Below, in pieces: positions 1 to 7,068 of a stretch of DNA of 64,000 nucleotides. Source of the DNA: Pseudomonadota bacterium (GTDB lineage Bacteria; Pseudomonadota; Alphaproteobacteria; Rhizobiales; Xanthobacteraceae). The stretch covers positions 94,960 through 158,959 of the forward strand of contig JAEWIX010000040.1 of assembly GCA_023386885.1 (NCBI GenBank), given 5' to 3'. The translations under genes were made by a program, and so were the position numbers. The notes under the pieces are model-generated. The model did no database searches, was not told the origin of the DNA, and saw only the letters and a program-made list of their open reading frames with translations. The first letter of the stretch is position 1. Each line of letters starts with the position of its first letter.

Positions 1-477
1 TTGCTGTTCATTTCCGACATCCACTCGCTCGGCCTGAAGACCGCGCAGGGTTTGCAACTGACGACGGGGTTCTACTGGGACCTCAACGAGAAGACCCGCA
101 GCTTCGGGGAACGCTTCGCGGCCCGCAACAACGGACGTTATCCGTCGATGAACCAGGCCGGCGCCTATTCCGCGACGATGACTTACCTCAAGGCGGTTGC
201 CAAGGTCGGCTCGCCGAAGGACGGCAAGGCCGTGGTCAAGGCGATCCGCGACATGGGCGCCTTCGACGATCCGCTGTTCGGCAAGACTCAACTGCGCGAG
301 GACGGGCGCGTGGTCCATGACATGCTGCTGGTTCAGGTGAAGAGACCGGAAGAATCCAAAAAGCCTTATGACTATTACAAAGTGCTCTCGACCATTCCCG
401 GAGACCGGGCGTTCCGTCCGCTGAAGGACGGCGGCTGTCCGCTGGTGAAGGGAAGAACATGCGCCAGCCGGCGCTAA
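1..477 (+). CDS. Branched-chain amino-acid-type ABC transporter substrate-binding protein, C-terminal part (partial)
   Basis: The reading frame is open from the first base of the window, so the true start lies upstream. The visible 158 residues resemble the C-terminal lobe of LivK-type (type I periplasmic binding fold) proteins. Recognisable features are a tyrosine/tryptophan-rich strand near residue 24 (FYWDLNEKT), the helix with AGAYSATMTYLKAV, and the segment in which small molecules are usually bound before the closing KRPEESKKPYDYYKVL strand. The family binds amino acids, aromatic acids or other carboxylates in the periplasm and delivers them to LivHMGF-type permeases. It is followed 60 bases later by an aldehyde dehydrogenase and a short-chain dehydrogenase in the same direction, suggesting that the substrate is catabolised by these enzymes. 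The substrate cannot be inferred. The odd final residues (GRTCASRR) may be a C-terminal drift. Confidence 0.8.
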   Translation: MLFISDIHSLGLKTAQGLQLTTGFYWDLNEKTRSFGERFAARNNGRYPSMNQAGAYSATMTYLKAVAKVGSPKDGKAVVKAIRDMGAFDDPLFGKTQLREDGRVVHDMLLVQVKRPEESKKPYDYYKVLSTIPGDRAFRPLKDGGCPLVKGRTCASRR

Positions 478-536
478 TCCTGTTCGCGCCGGCTGCTCGT
501 CCGCGACGAATCTTTCGACATTCATGAGGTGACGTG

Positions 537-2039
537 ATGCGACCTGCACGACAGGTGGAGCAATTGGCTCGCTATGACCGGATGTATATCGGCGGCGCGT
601 GGGTTGAACCCGAAGACGGTGGGCTGATGGAAAGCATCGACCCCGCGACAGGCCGACCCTGGGCGGTGGTCGCCTATGGCGGATTGATCGACGTCGATCG
701 CGCCGTCTCTGCCGCGCGCTGCGCGCTCAAGGGACCATGGGGCCGCATGCCCGGCCACGAGCGCGCGGCGCTGCTGCGGAAATTCGCCGACCTCTACAAG
801 GAGCGGGCGCAGCAACTCATGGTGCTGGAGACAATGGATTCCGGACGCGCGATTCGTGAGGCGCGGGCCGACATCTCCGGTCACAGCAACGGCTATCACT
901 GGTGGGCCTCGCTCGCAGACAAGCATTCCGGCCGCACCATTCCCGTCGACGATTCCGTGCATGCCTTCACCACGCGCGTGCCAGTGGGCGTCGTCGCGGC
1001 GATCACGCCCTGGAACGTGCCGCTGATGGCGGCGGCGTGGAAGCTCGGTCCGGCGCTCGCCGCCGGATGCACGGTCGTCCTCAAGCCGGCCGAACAGACG
1101 CCGGTGACCTCGCTCGAACTCGGCAAGCTGTTCGATGAGGCAGGGTTTCCGCCGGGTGTCGTCAATATCGTTCCCGGCTATGGCCGCGACGGCGCCGGCG
1201 AATATCTGGTCAAGCATCCCGGCGTCGACAAGGTTGCATTCACCGGCGAAGGCGCGACGGCAAAGGAAATCGTCCGCGCGGGCTCCGAGACCATGAAGCG
1301 ATTCACCTTCGAACTGGGCGGGAAATCGCCGCATATCATCTTCGCGGATGCCGACATCGAGCAGGCGCTCAACGCCGCTACCAATTCCGCATGGACGTTG
1401 TGCGGGCAAAGTTGTGCGCTCGGCTCCCGCGTTCTGGTGCAGCGTTCGGTCTACGATCGCGTCGTCGAGGAGTTTTCGCGCCGGGCCGGCAAGGTGCGTA
1501 TCGGGCTTCCGCTTGATGAGGCCACGCATATGGGTCCGCAGGCCCACGAGGAACAACTCAACAAGACGTTGAGCTACATCGACATCGGCCGCAACGACGG
1601 TGCGCAACTGGTGACCGGCGGCCGCCGTCTTTCGGGCGGTGCGCTCGGCAACGGCTACTTCATCGAGCCGACCGTGTTCGCCAATGTCAGCAACGATATG
1701 CGCATCGCGCGGGAAGAAATCTTCGGACCGGTCGCAGCGCTGATTCCGTTCGACGACGAAGAGGAGGCGATCACGGCGGCCAACGATACGTCTTATGGAT
1801 TGACGGCGGGATTGTGGACGCAGGACGTCGGTCGCGCTCATCGCGTCTCAAACCGCATTCAGGCCGGCATGGTGTGGGTCAATACCTATCGCTTCATTCG
1901 CTGGTCGACGCCCTATGGCGGTTTCAAGGGCAGCGGCTGGGGCCGCGAGAACGGCATCGAAGCGCTCGACTCTTATTTGGAGACGCGCACCACGGTGATC
2001 AGCACCACCGGTCGTTTCCCCGACGCTTACGCCCAGTAA
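537..2039 (+). CDS. NAD(P)-dependent aldehyde dehydrogenase
   Basis: A 500-residue cytoplasmic enzyme of the aldehyde dehydrogenase superfamily, which oxidises an aldehyde to the carboxylate with NAD(P)+. The full catalytic set is visible: the TPWN motif with the oxyanion asparagine near residue 160, the KPAEQTP cofactor segment near 183, FTGEG near 237, the general base glutamate in FELGGKSP near 259, the nucleophilic cysteine in GQSCALGS near 293, and EEIFGPV near residue 392. The length is normal for the family. I prefer the ATG at 537 to the GTG one codon earlier because GAGG lies about nine bases upstream of it. It sits between a Liv-type binding protein and an SDR gene, 27 bases before the latter, so probably one operon. 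The exact aldehyde is unknown. A 439-codon antisense frame over this gene is a shadow. Confidence 0.93.
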   Translation: MRPARQVEQLARYDRMYIGGAWVEPEDGGLMESIDPATGRPWAVVAYGGLIDVDRAVSAARCALKGPWGRMPGHERAALLRKFADLYKERAQQLMVLETMDSGRAIREARADISGHSNGYHWWASLADKHSGRTIPVDDSVHAFTTRVPVGVVAAITPWNVPLMAAAWKLGPALAAGCTVVLKPAEQTPVTSLELGKLFDEAGFPPGVVNIVPGYGRDGAGEYLVKHPGVDKVAFTGEGATAKEIVRAGSETMKRFTFELGGKSPHIIFADADIEQALNAATNSAWTLCGQSCALGSRVLVQRSVYDRVVEEFSRRAGKVRIGLPLDEATHMGPQAHEEQLNKTLSYIDIGRNDGAQLVTGGRRLSGGALGNGYFIEPTVFANVSNDMRIAREEIFGPVAALIPFDDEEEAITAANDTSYGLTAGLWTQDVGRAHRVSNRIQAGMVWVNTYRFIRWSTPYGGFKGSGWGRENGIEALDSYLETRTTVISTTGRFPDAYAQ

Positions 2040-2066
2040 TCAAGCCTGCAAGGAAAGGGACAAAAC

Positions 2067-2837
2067 ATGCGTCTGGCAAACAAGCTCGCCGTTATCACCG
2101 CCGCTGCATCGGGCATGGGGCGCGCCGGCGTCGAAATTTTCCTCAAGGAGGGCGCCCAGGTCGTCGCGATCGACGTCAACGCCGATGCGCTGGCGAAACT
2201 CGCGGCTGACGTCAAGACCGCGGGCCACACCATCGAGACAATCCAGGCCGATCTCTCGCAACCGGAGCAGATGCGCGGGTCGGTGAACGAGGCGGCATCG
2301 CGGCTTGGCGGCATCGATATCATGTGGGCGCATGCCGGCATTCCGGGACCAGGCGGTATCGAGAAGCTCGATCTCGACGCCTATCAGGCGGCGATGACCC
2401 TCAACGTCACCTCGGCGGCGCTCGCGGCGGGTGAAGTGATCGGCCACATGCGCAAGCGCGGTGGCGGATCACTGATCTTTACGTCATCGGTGTCCGGACT
2501 GGTCGGTTCGATGTTCAGCCCGGTTTATTCGGCGGCGAAGTTTGCGGTCGTCGGTCTCACCAAATCGCTGGCGCAACGCTTTGCTGCCGATGGCGTTCGC
2601 GTCAATGTCGTTTGTCCGGGACTTGCCGATACGCCAATGAAGATCGGGTTCACTGGACGCTCTGGTGATCCCGTCGAGGCGGAGGAAAATCAGAAACGTC
2701 TATTGGCATCGGTGCCGATGGGCCGGTTGTGCCGGCCGGAGGAAGTGGCCTATGCGGCGCTTTGGCTCGCATCCGATGAAGCATCCTTCGTCACCGGTGT
2801 AGCTTTGCCAATCGACGGCGGCTTTACGGCGCGTTGA
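2067..2837 (+). CDS. SDR-family NAD(P)-dependent oxidoreductase
   Basis: A 256-residue classical short-chain dehydrogenase/reductase, cytoplasmic and likely tetrameric. The N-terminal cofactor loop reads TAAASGMGRA (residues about 11-20), a slight variant of TGxxxGxG. The NNAG position is replaced by AHAG near residue 90. The catalytic serine lies in FTSSVSG near 139, and the tyrosine and lysine lie in YSAAKFAV near 151. The C terminus, with VTGVALPIDGGF, is the usual SDR ending. The ribosome-binding site AAGGAAAGGG lies seven bases before the ATG. It probably acts with the aldehyde dehydrogenase just upstream, for example by oxidising an alcohol or reducing a ketone of a compound imported by the upstream transporter. 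That pairing is inference; the substrate is unknown. Confidence 0.92.
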   Translation: MRLANKLAVITAAASGMGRAGVEIFLKEGAQVVAIDVNADALAKLAADVKTAGHTIETIQADLSQPEQMRGSVNEAASRLGGIDIMWAHAGIPGPGGIEKLDLDAYQAAMTLNVTSAALAAGEVIGHMRKRGGGSLIFTSSVSGLVGSMFSPVYSAAKFAVVGLTKSLAQRFAADGVRVNVVCPGLADTPMKIGFTGRSGDPVEAEENQKRLLASVPMGRLCRPEEVAYAALWLASDEASFVTGVALPIDGGFTAR

Positions 2838-2871
2838 GGGCGCTCCCACTTCACCAAAAGCTCACGATGCT

Positions 2872-2894
2872 ATGCCCGGGCCTGCTCCGGGCAT
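2872..2894. repeat. REP-like palindrome (ATGCCCGG hairpin)
   Basis: Perfect 8-base arms ATGCCCGG and CCGGGCAT around a 7-base loop GCCTGCT. It lies in the 311-base gap (2838-3148) between the convergent SDR and cytosine methyltransferase genes. Hairpins of this ATGCCCGGG type are abundant between genes in Bradyrhizobium and relatives. It may also act as a two-way terminator. I see nothing else in the gap. Confidence 0.6.
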
Positions 2895-3148
2895 TGCCGT
2901 GTCCGAAGCAGATGCCGCGGCCGTCGTGGCGCGTAACACGGCATCAGCTTCGCGTTGCGCGATCGTCGAAGCCGATCTCCCAGAGGATGGCGATGCCGTG
3001 CACCCGCCATATGGCCGAAATTATTCTTCGGAACCGCTCGATCATGCAAGCTGTAAGCTCCAGATGGAGAGGTCGCGTATCGCCAAACCAGCTGAAGCAC
3101 AACTGCCCCCACGATAGGCTCGGAAATGGCACGGACCGAGCTCTACGA

Positions 3149-4450
3149 TCATTTGTCGTACGGGGGCAGCTTCAGTGCGATGCAATCCATCGTGCATTCG
3201 TCATAGAGCCGGATAATCTCGATCAATTTTGACTTCTCGCGGGTCGACAGCGAGGCTGCCGCGGGATGCCGCTCGAGCAATTTGATGACCCGATGAGCGC
3301 CGTTCTCGACCCGGCGACCCAGCATTTTCTGGAGCGTTCGAAACGAGGAGATGCGATCATCGAGATGTTTTCCGGAATACTTTTCGCTCAGCCACTTTTT
3401 GAAATGCGCCGGAAATGCTCGCTCGATATTTGGTGGCTCGCTTCGGGAATGGGCGAGCACAGCGCACCCGATGGCCTCGGCCAGAGGCGGGGGCACGGCG
3501 TTTGCCAGCATCTTGTTGAAATTCGTTATTCCCACGCCTCTCCAGTTCCAGTCGGGCGGAAATCCCTGAATGAGCGACCATTGCTTCCGCGTCGGAACAG
3601 GCAGCTTATGCACGTTCCTAACGTCGTTACGGTGACGCTGATAATTCTTGGAGGGTCGCTTTGGGGCAGTACGCGTTATGGTTGGCGCGGGCCGCTCGAC
3701 ACTGCGCGTGCCCTGACTTCCTGTGCCGGGAGGGCCGAACCAATAGAACTTGCCACGCTTGCCCGACGTCCTTCCAAACCTTGGTCCCAACACGTCTCTC
3801 ACGGTGAGCTGGGATTTGGCGGCGGTCGCATCCAGGTGTTCGCCAAGAAAATCATCGTCTTCGCCGAGGCATCCCACCACGATCAGCCGCTTCCTTGCTG
3901 TGGCGGCGCCATGAAGACTGGCGTCCAACACGCGCTCGGTGATCCCGTATCCGGCTTGGCGGAAAATCGCCATTGCGCGCGCATAGGCATTGGACTTCAA
4001 TATGCGCGGGACATTCTCCATGATGAAATACCTGGGCTTTGCCAGCCCGACAATGATTGCGAAGCCGACAGTTCCCGCAGCTCGCAGCGCTTCCTTGGCG
4101 TAACGGTTGGCTTTCGAGAATTCCTCACACGGCGGTCCGCCAGCAACCAGATCCGGTCGTAGTTGAATAATTTCCGGCACAACGAGGGTCAGATCGCTCA
4201 GATCGCGCAGCATGGTTCTTGATGGGAGCGGGATCATTTTAATCTCGCCGGAATCAAGAAACACGGTCGTTTCGTTCAGCTCATCCAGCCTGATCGGATG
4301 CAGTTTCTTGTGCAGCTTCCTGACATTGAACTTATGAACGTCCAGGGCCACCGACGAACTGTCGTAAGCTCGCTTGATGGTCATCCCGGCCTTCGTCAAA
4401 CCGTAGCCCATCCCACCCGCGCCGCAGAATAACTCGACTACACGCATCAT
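3149..4450 (-). CDS. DNA (cytosine-5) methyltransferase with C-terminal extension
   Basis: A 433-residue C5-cytosine DNA methyltransferase, which would transfer a methyl group from S-adenosylmethionine to cytosine in a specific DNA sequence. Motif I is VVELFCGAGGMG at residues 4-15. Motif IV is GGPPCEEFS with the catalytic Cys108; most family members have PCQxFS, so the E is unusual. Motif VI is MENVP near 144-148. Motif VIII is ARKRLIVVG near 190, and motif X is MLANAVPPPLAEAIG near 310. About 100 extra residues follow, rich in charged helical sequence, that are not part of the standard fold. A second gene at 31024 shares this layout and extension. No endonuclease or Vsr nickase gene is adjacent, so it is either an orphan enzyme or has lost its partner. 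It is convergent with the SDR gene. Target sequence unknown. Confidence 0.9.
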   Translation of the reverse strand: MMRVVELFCGAGGMGYGLTKAGMTIKRAYDSSSVALDVHKFNVRKLHKKLHPIRLDELNETTVFLDSGEIKMIPLPSRTMLRDLSDLTLVVPEIIQLRPDLVAGGPPCEEFSKANRYAKEALRAAGTVGFAIIVGLAKPRYFIMENVPRILKSNAYARAMAIFRQAGYGITERVLDASLHGAATARKRLIVVGCLGEDDDFLGEHLDATAAKSQLTVRDVLGPRFGRTSGKRGKFYWFGPPGTGSQGTRSVERPAPTITRTAPKRPSKNYQRHRNDVRNVHKLPVPTRKQWSLIQGFPPDWNWRGVGITNFNKMLANAVPPPLAEAIGCAVLAHSRSEPPNIERAFPAHFKKWLSEKYSGKHLDDRISSFRTLQKMLGRRVENGAHRVIKLLERHPAAASLSTREKSKLIEIIRLYDECTMDCIALKLPPYDK

Positions 4451-4743
4451 TGCCCCACATTCTTCGCGAGAAACCGAATGCAGTGTCTTAGCCGGACGAC
4501 CGTTGATAAATTCTTGTTGGTCGAAACGTCGGCGTCATTCGCTTCTCAATTCCCGCGAATTTACGAGACCCACGACCATGAATCGCATGGATCGGCCGCT
4601 ATTCCGTATCTGGCGCTTTGGCCAAGCGGCCATCCGTGACGAAAACAGTCCTCCAAGTCGCGAACGCGGGAGCGGGATATCGTTCCGCAGCATTATTCGG
4701 ACCGACGTAGATCGCCGACAGTACCATCTGGGCAAAATACCCG
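4451..4743. other. Intergenic, no recognisable gene
   Basis: The stretch between the methyltransferase start and the promoter of the broken antitoxin gene. Only short open frames occur, and none resembles a known protein. It should contain the promoter for the minus-strand methyltransferase. Confidence 0.4.
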
Positions 4744-4770
4744 TATAATCCGCGTTCCAGGAGGATCCCA
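4744..4770 (+). promoter_or_regulatory. Minus-10 box and ribosome-binding site of the antitoxin relic
   Basis: TATAAT at 4744-4749 is followed by a strong AGGAGG at 4759-4764, five bases before the ATG at 4770. No convincing minus-35 box is at the right distance. The signals survive although the gene behind them is broken. Confidence 0.45.
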
Positions 4771-5179
4771 TGCCCCATGAGATTCCGCGAGCGACCGCTG
4801 CTCCTGAGGTGACCTGGATCACCTGTTGAAGCAGAGGCGATGGCGCGCGCGGTGGTCAAACTCTTCGAGAAATGGAAGCTCAGTGATGATGCCGCGCGCG
4901 AGATGCTTGGCGGCCTTGCGGCGCGCACCTACGCGCGTTGGAAGGCTGGCGACATGGGACGCATCAACAGGGAATCTTGCGACGCGTCTCTCGCTCGTGA
5001 TGGGCATTCACAAAGAGCTTCGATGCCTCTTCTCCGGTCCAGAGCGCGGCTATGTCTGGATCGGCAGGCCGAACGATGCATTCGGCGGTCGCTCGCCGTT
5101 GGAAGTCATGGCGCAGGGCGATATCTTCTCGCTTGCCCGCGTGCTTGCTTAGTTGGATGCCGAACGTGGGGGATCGTAG
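4770..5179 (+). pseudogene. Broken MbcA/ParS/Xre-type antitoxin gene (DUF2384)
   Basis: Three frames together spell a DUF2384-type antitoxin, the partner of RES-domain toxins. The frame from 4770 gives MPHEIPRATAAAPEV and then ends. The frame running through 4840 gives the AVVKLFEKWKLSDDAA and ARTYARWKAGD helices. After about 4960 the frame with RLSLVMGIH, the near-invariant PNDAFGGRSPLEVM segment and FSLARV takes over. It stops at 5150 just before the expected LDAERGGS tail (to 5179). So there are at least two frameshifts and one early stop, and the gene cannot make the intact protein. In the intact family this DNA-binding protein represses its own operon and neutralises an NAD-consuming RES toxin encoded immediately downstream. 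No RES domain was found in the next 230 bases. It is a remnant in an accessory block. Confidence 0.75.
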
Positions 5180-5409
5180 TTAAGGAATCCCGATGGCCCG
5201 AAGGCGGTGACCAATGCCCATCCCATCATTTGCTCGCTTTTCACGAACCTCGACCTATTTGGGCGATTACCAATCCGAGCAACTACCTCCGCGCTTCTGC
5301 TCATCGCGTCGCATAGCCGAGGTTAGATGAACAAGCGTGCACGGTCCGTCCACATTGTGGCTCGGCAAATCGACATCACTTAAAGTAGCCTCACGTTGCG
5401 CTTGCCGGG

Positions 5410-5754
5410 TCAGCCAAACGTTGCAAGCCGCATTTTGCTGGAATTCAGGTTTTCATAGATGCGGCATATCCTGTCAGGGCGGATGCTTCGTTCAAGCATG
5501 ACGACTGGGAAGATGTAGTTGCCAAACGAACGGACGACTCCATTGCGGAAAGCATTGACGAGATCCAGCGCCTCGGAGCTTCGCACCGCCAATTCCGAAC
5601 GATCCCAAAAACTCCGATTGGCTGCGTCCCACTCGTCGAAGTGAAACATCCGATTAATCGGGAAAACGCCCTTCGCAAATTGAACGGTTGGATCCGTAAA
5701 GTCGTCACAGCTACCATCCAGGTGCGTCACGTCATGGACTGCGATGCGCGTCAC
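5410..5754 (-). pseudogene. DUF262-domain protein fragment (GmrS/ParB-like), truncated
   Basis: A 114-codon frame resembling the middle of DUF262 proteins, the nuclease/NTP-sensing domain of GmrSD-type modification-dependent restriction enzymes and related defence proteins. The supporting features are the TDPTVQFAKGVFPINRMFHFDEW segment, the FPVVMLERSI strand and the hallmark ICRIYENLNSSKMRLATF, close to the family pattern in which ENLNSTG is followed by RLTxFELL. The frame ends right after that motif (TFG-stop) and lacks both the usual start region and the C-terminal part, so it is a relic of a much longer gene. Its position near a cytosine methyltransferase and a broken antitoxin fits a decayed defence region. 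The assignment rests on motif recall only and could be checked by profile search. Confidence 0.5.
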
Positions 5755-6065
5755 AATGCTTTAATTCGACTTTACCCGCGACAAAAATGTTGACTGGCTG
5801 TGACCGCGCAAATACGCGCCAGAAAATATTTTCCGCCGGGCTGACGTGCACCAGGCTTGGACTTTTTGAATCGCCGCGCGTCTTTTGCGTTGCACTTCTC
5901 CTTGTAAAATCGATGTCAAGTTTTGCGAAGTGAGCTCACGAAGCCAATGTTCATGCGGCTTTCTTGAACGCGATGCAGCGCACAACGCGATTTCCAGAAA
6001 ATCGATTTGCTAGACTTTACTCACGCGCACTCGATGCGTGGGCTTTTTGAAACTGAGAGGACGAC
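5755..6065. other. Intergenic, no recognisable gene
   Basis: About 310 bases with only spurious short frames. The end should contain the promoter of the small gene at 6066, but no clear boxes stand out. Confidence 0.35.
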
Positions 6066-6338
6066 ATGAACAACGAAGGGACAGCTGCGCCTGAACTCGA
6101 CCCGAAGCTGACGGACTACATTGTTCTCGGCAACAATAACGGATGGGGGAGGGCGAAGAGTGAGGCAGAGGCGATCGAGTTGATGCGTTCGGAGGGTGGG
6201 TGGTTAACGGAATTCGTGGTTTTCCGCTGTACGCCCAGAACGTACGTCAACGAACTGGGCGGCTTCAATCGACCCATGGTCGATCCGAAGCCGGTTAAGG
6301 TTGGTCATCATCATGTGACGCGAAGGAGAGAGAGCTGA
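6066..6338 (+). CDS. Small hypothetical protein (90 aa)
   Basis: I do not recognise the family. The frame looks real because GAGAGG lies five bases before the ATG and a strong hairpin terminator follows the stop. The protein reads as a soluble, mixed alpha/beta sequence with no signal peptide or membrane segment. The central DYIVLGNNNGWGRAKSEAEAIELMRSEG part looks like a strand-loop-helix. The C terminus is basic, with histidines (VGHHHVTRRRES). It stands alone, between the DUF262 fragment and the AAA+ gene cluster. Confidence 0.6.
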   Translation: MNNEGTAAPELDPKLTDYIVLGNNNGWGRAKSEAEAIELMRSEGGWLTEFVVFRCTPRTYVNELGGFNRPMVDPKPVKVGHHHVTRRRES

Positions 6339-6340
6339 AG

Positions 6341-6370
6341 AAACGGGCACGGGGAAACCCGTGCCCGTTT
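6341..6370 (+). terminator. Strong hairpin terminator
   Basis: Perfect 13-base-pair stem AAACGGGCACGGG / CCCGTGCCCGTTT with a GAAA tetraloop, starting two bases after the stop of the 90-aa gene. The stem can extend further through CTGAAG and CAGCTT. The T run after it is short, so efficiency is uncertain. Confidence 0.75.
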
Positions 6371-6840
6371 CAGCTTTGAGAGACCACAAGTAGAGGGCGG
6401 GCGATTTCACATTAAGAATTGCTGCCGTGGACCGATACTTTGCGCCGTCGGATTTGACGTGGCGGCGCGTGCCGGGATGGCGTCACGGGCCGTGCCAGAT
6501 CCCGCCGAGACACGAGACGACCGGTTCGAAGCTTGTACGACGCGCGCGACCGGTTCGCCTTCGGCACCGAAATCGTAATCGGTCGGGGGCGTGAGAATGG
6601 TGGAAGGTCCCCGGACGCCGACCGCGCAATTGCTCGAACATGCGATTGCAGCGACAATGCCGTAACCGTCGCAGCAGCGTCTCACATCGCAAGATTTGCG
6701 CCGGAAATCACTGCACGCGATGACCGCTGCGACGCTGCAGATCCGTGAGATTTACCCGGCATTCGTTCGACCAAAAAGACAAACGGGTCAATTGGTTCGC
6801 CGTTTAATACGGCGCCGTGGTGGAGCGACATTGTCCCCCG
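6371..6840. other. Intergenic, no recognisable gene
   Basis: Between the terminator and the 21-bp array. Small frames exist on both strands, but none looks like a protein or has a convincing ribosome-binding site. Some hydrophobic-poor, arginine-rich translations are typical of non-coding high-GC DNA. Confidence 0.35.
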
Positions 6841-6966
6841 CTGAATCGGCGACGCCGGAGTCTGCAACGGCCGCACAAGACGTTGAGTCGTCTGCTTCGA
6901 GATCTGCAACGCAAATCTTGCGAGTTGAACCGGAATTACGCACCTGTTTTGCGGCTGCAGGTGAAT
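6841..6966 (-). repeat. 21-bp repeat array, reverse orientation
   Basis: Six units in exact 21-base steps starting at 6841, 6862, 6883, 6904, 6925 and 6946. The first five units begin CTGAATCG, CTGCAACG, TTGAGTCG, CTGCAACG and TTGAACCG; the sixth is weak. Read on the minus strand these are the GATTCA / GTTGCA units found in the arrays at 19739, 20121 and 24559-25388. The array lies about 100 bases beyond the 3' end of the AAA+ gene. Because 21 is a multiple of three, every frame reads as a heptad-like peptide, which explains an open antisense frame here. Confidence 0.65.
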
Positions 6967-7068
6967 GTGACATCCGTTCCGGGCGACGTCTTGAGCGGCG
7001 ATTCAAGGGGCGGGGGCTGTCTGCTGCGATCGAGGACGCTTGGTGCGAGAGCGCGTGACGATCCAGCG

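Noticed and set aside
522..1841. 439-codon minus-strand frame over the aldehyde dehydrogenase
   Set aside because: The plus-strand enzyme has all catalytic motifs; the antisense frame is the usual high-GC shadow with R-rich, motif-free translation.
5180..5409. RES-domain toxin downstream of the antitoxin relic
   Set aside because: I translated the three plus frames over the stretch and saw no RES motif.
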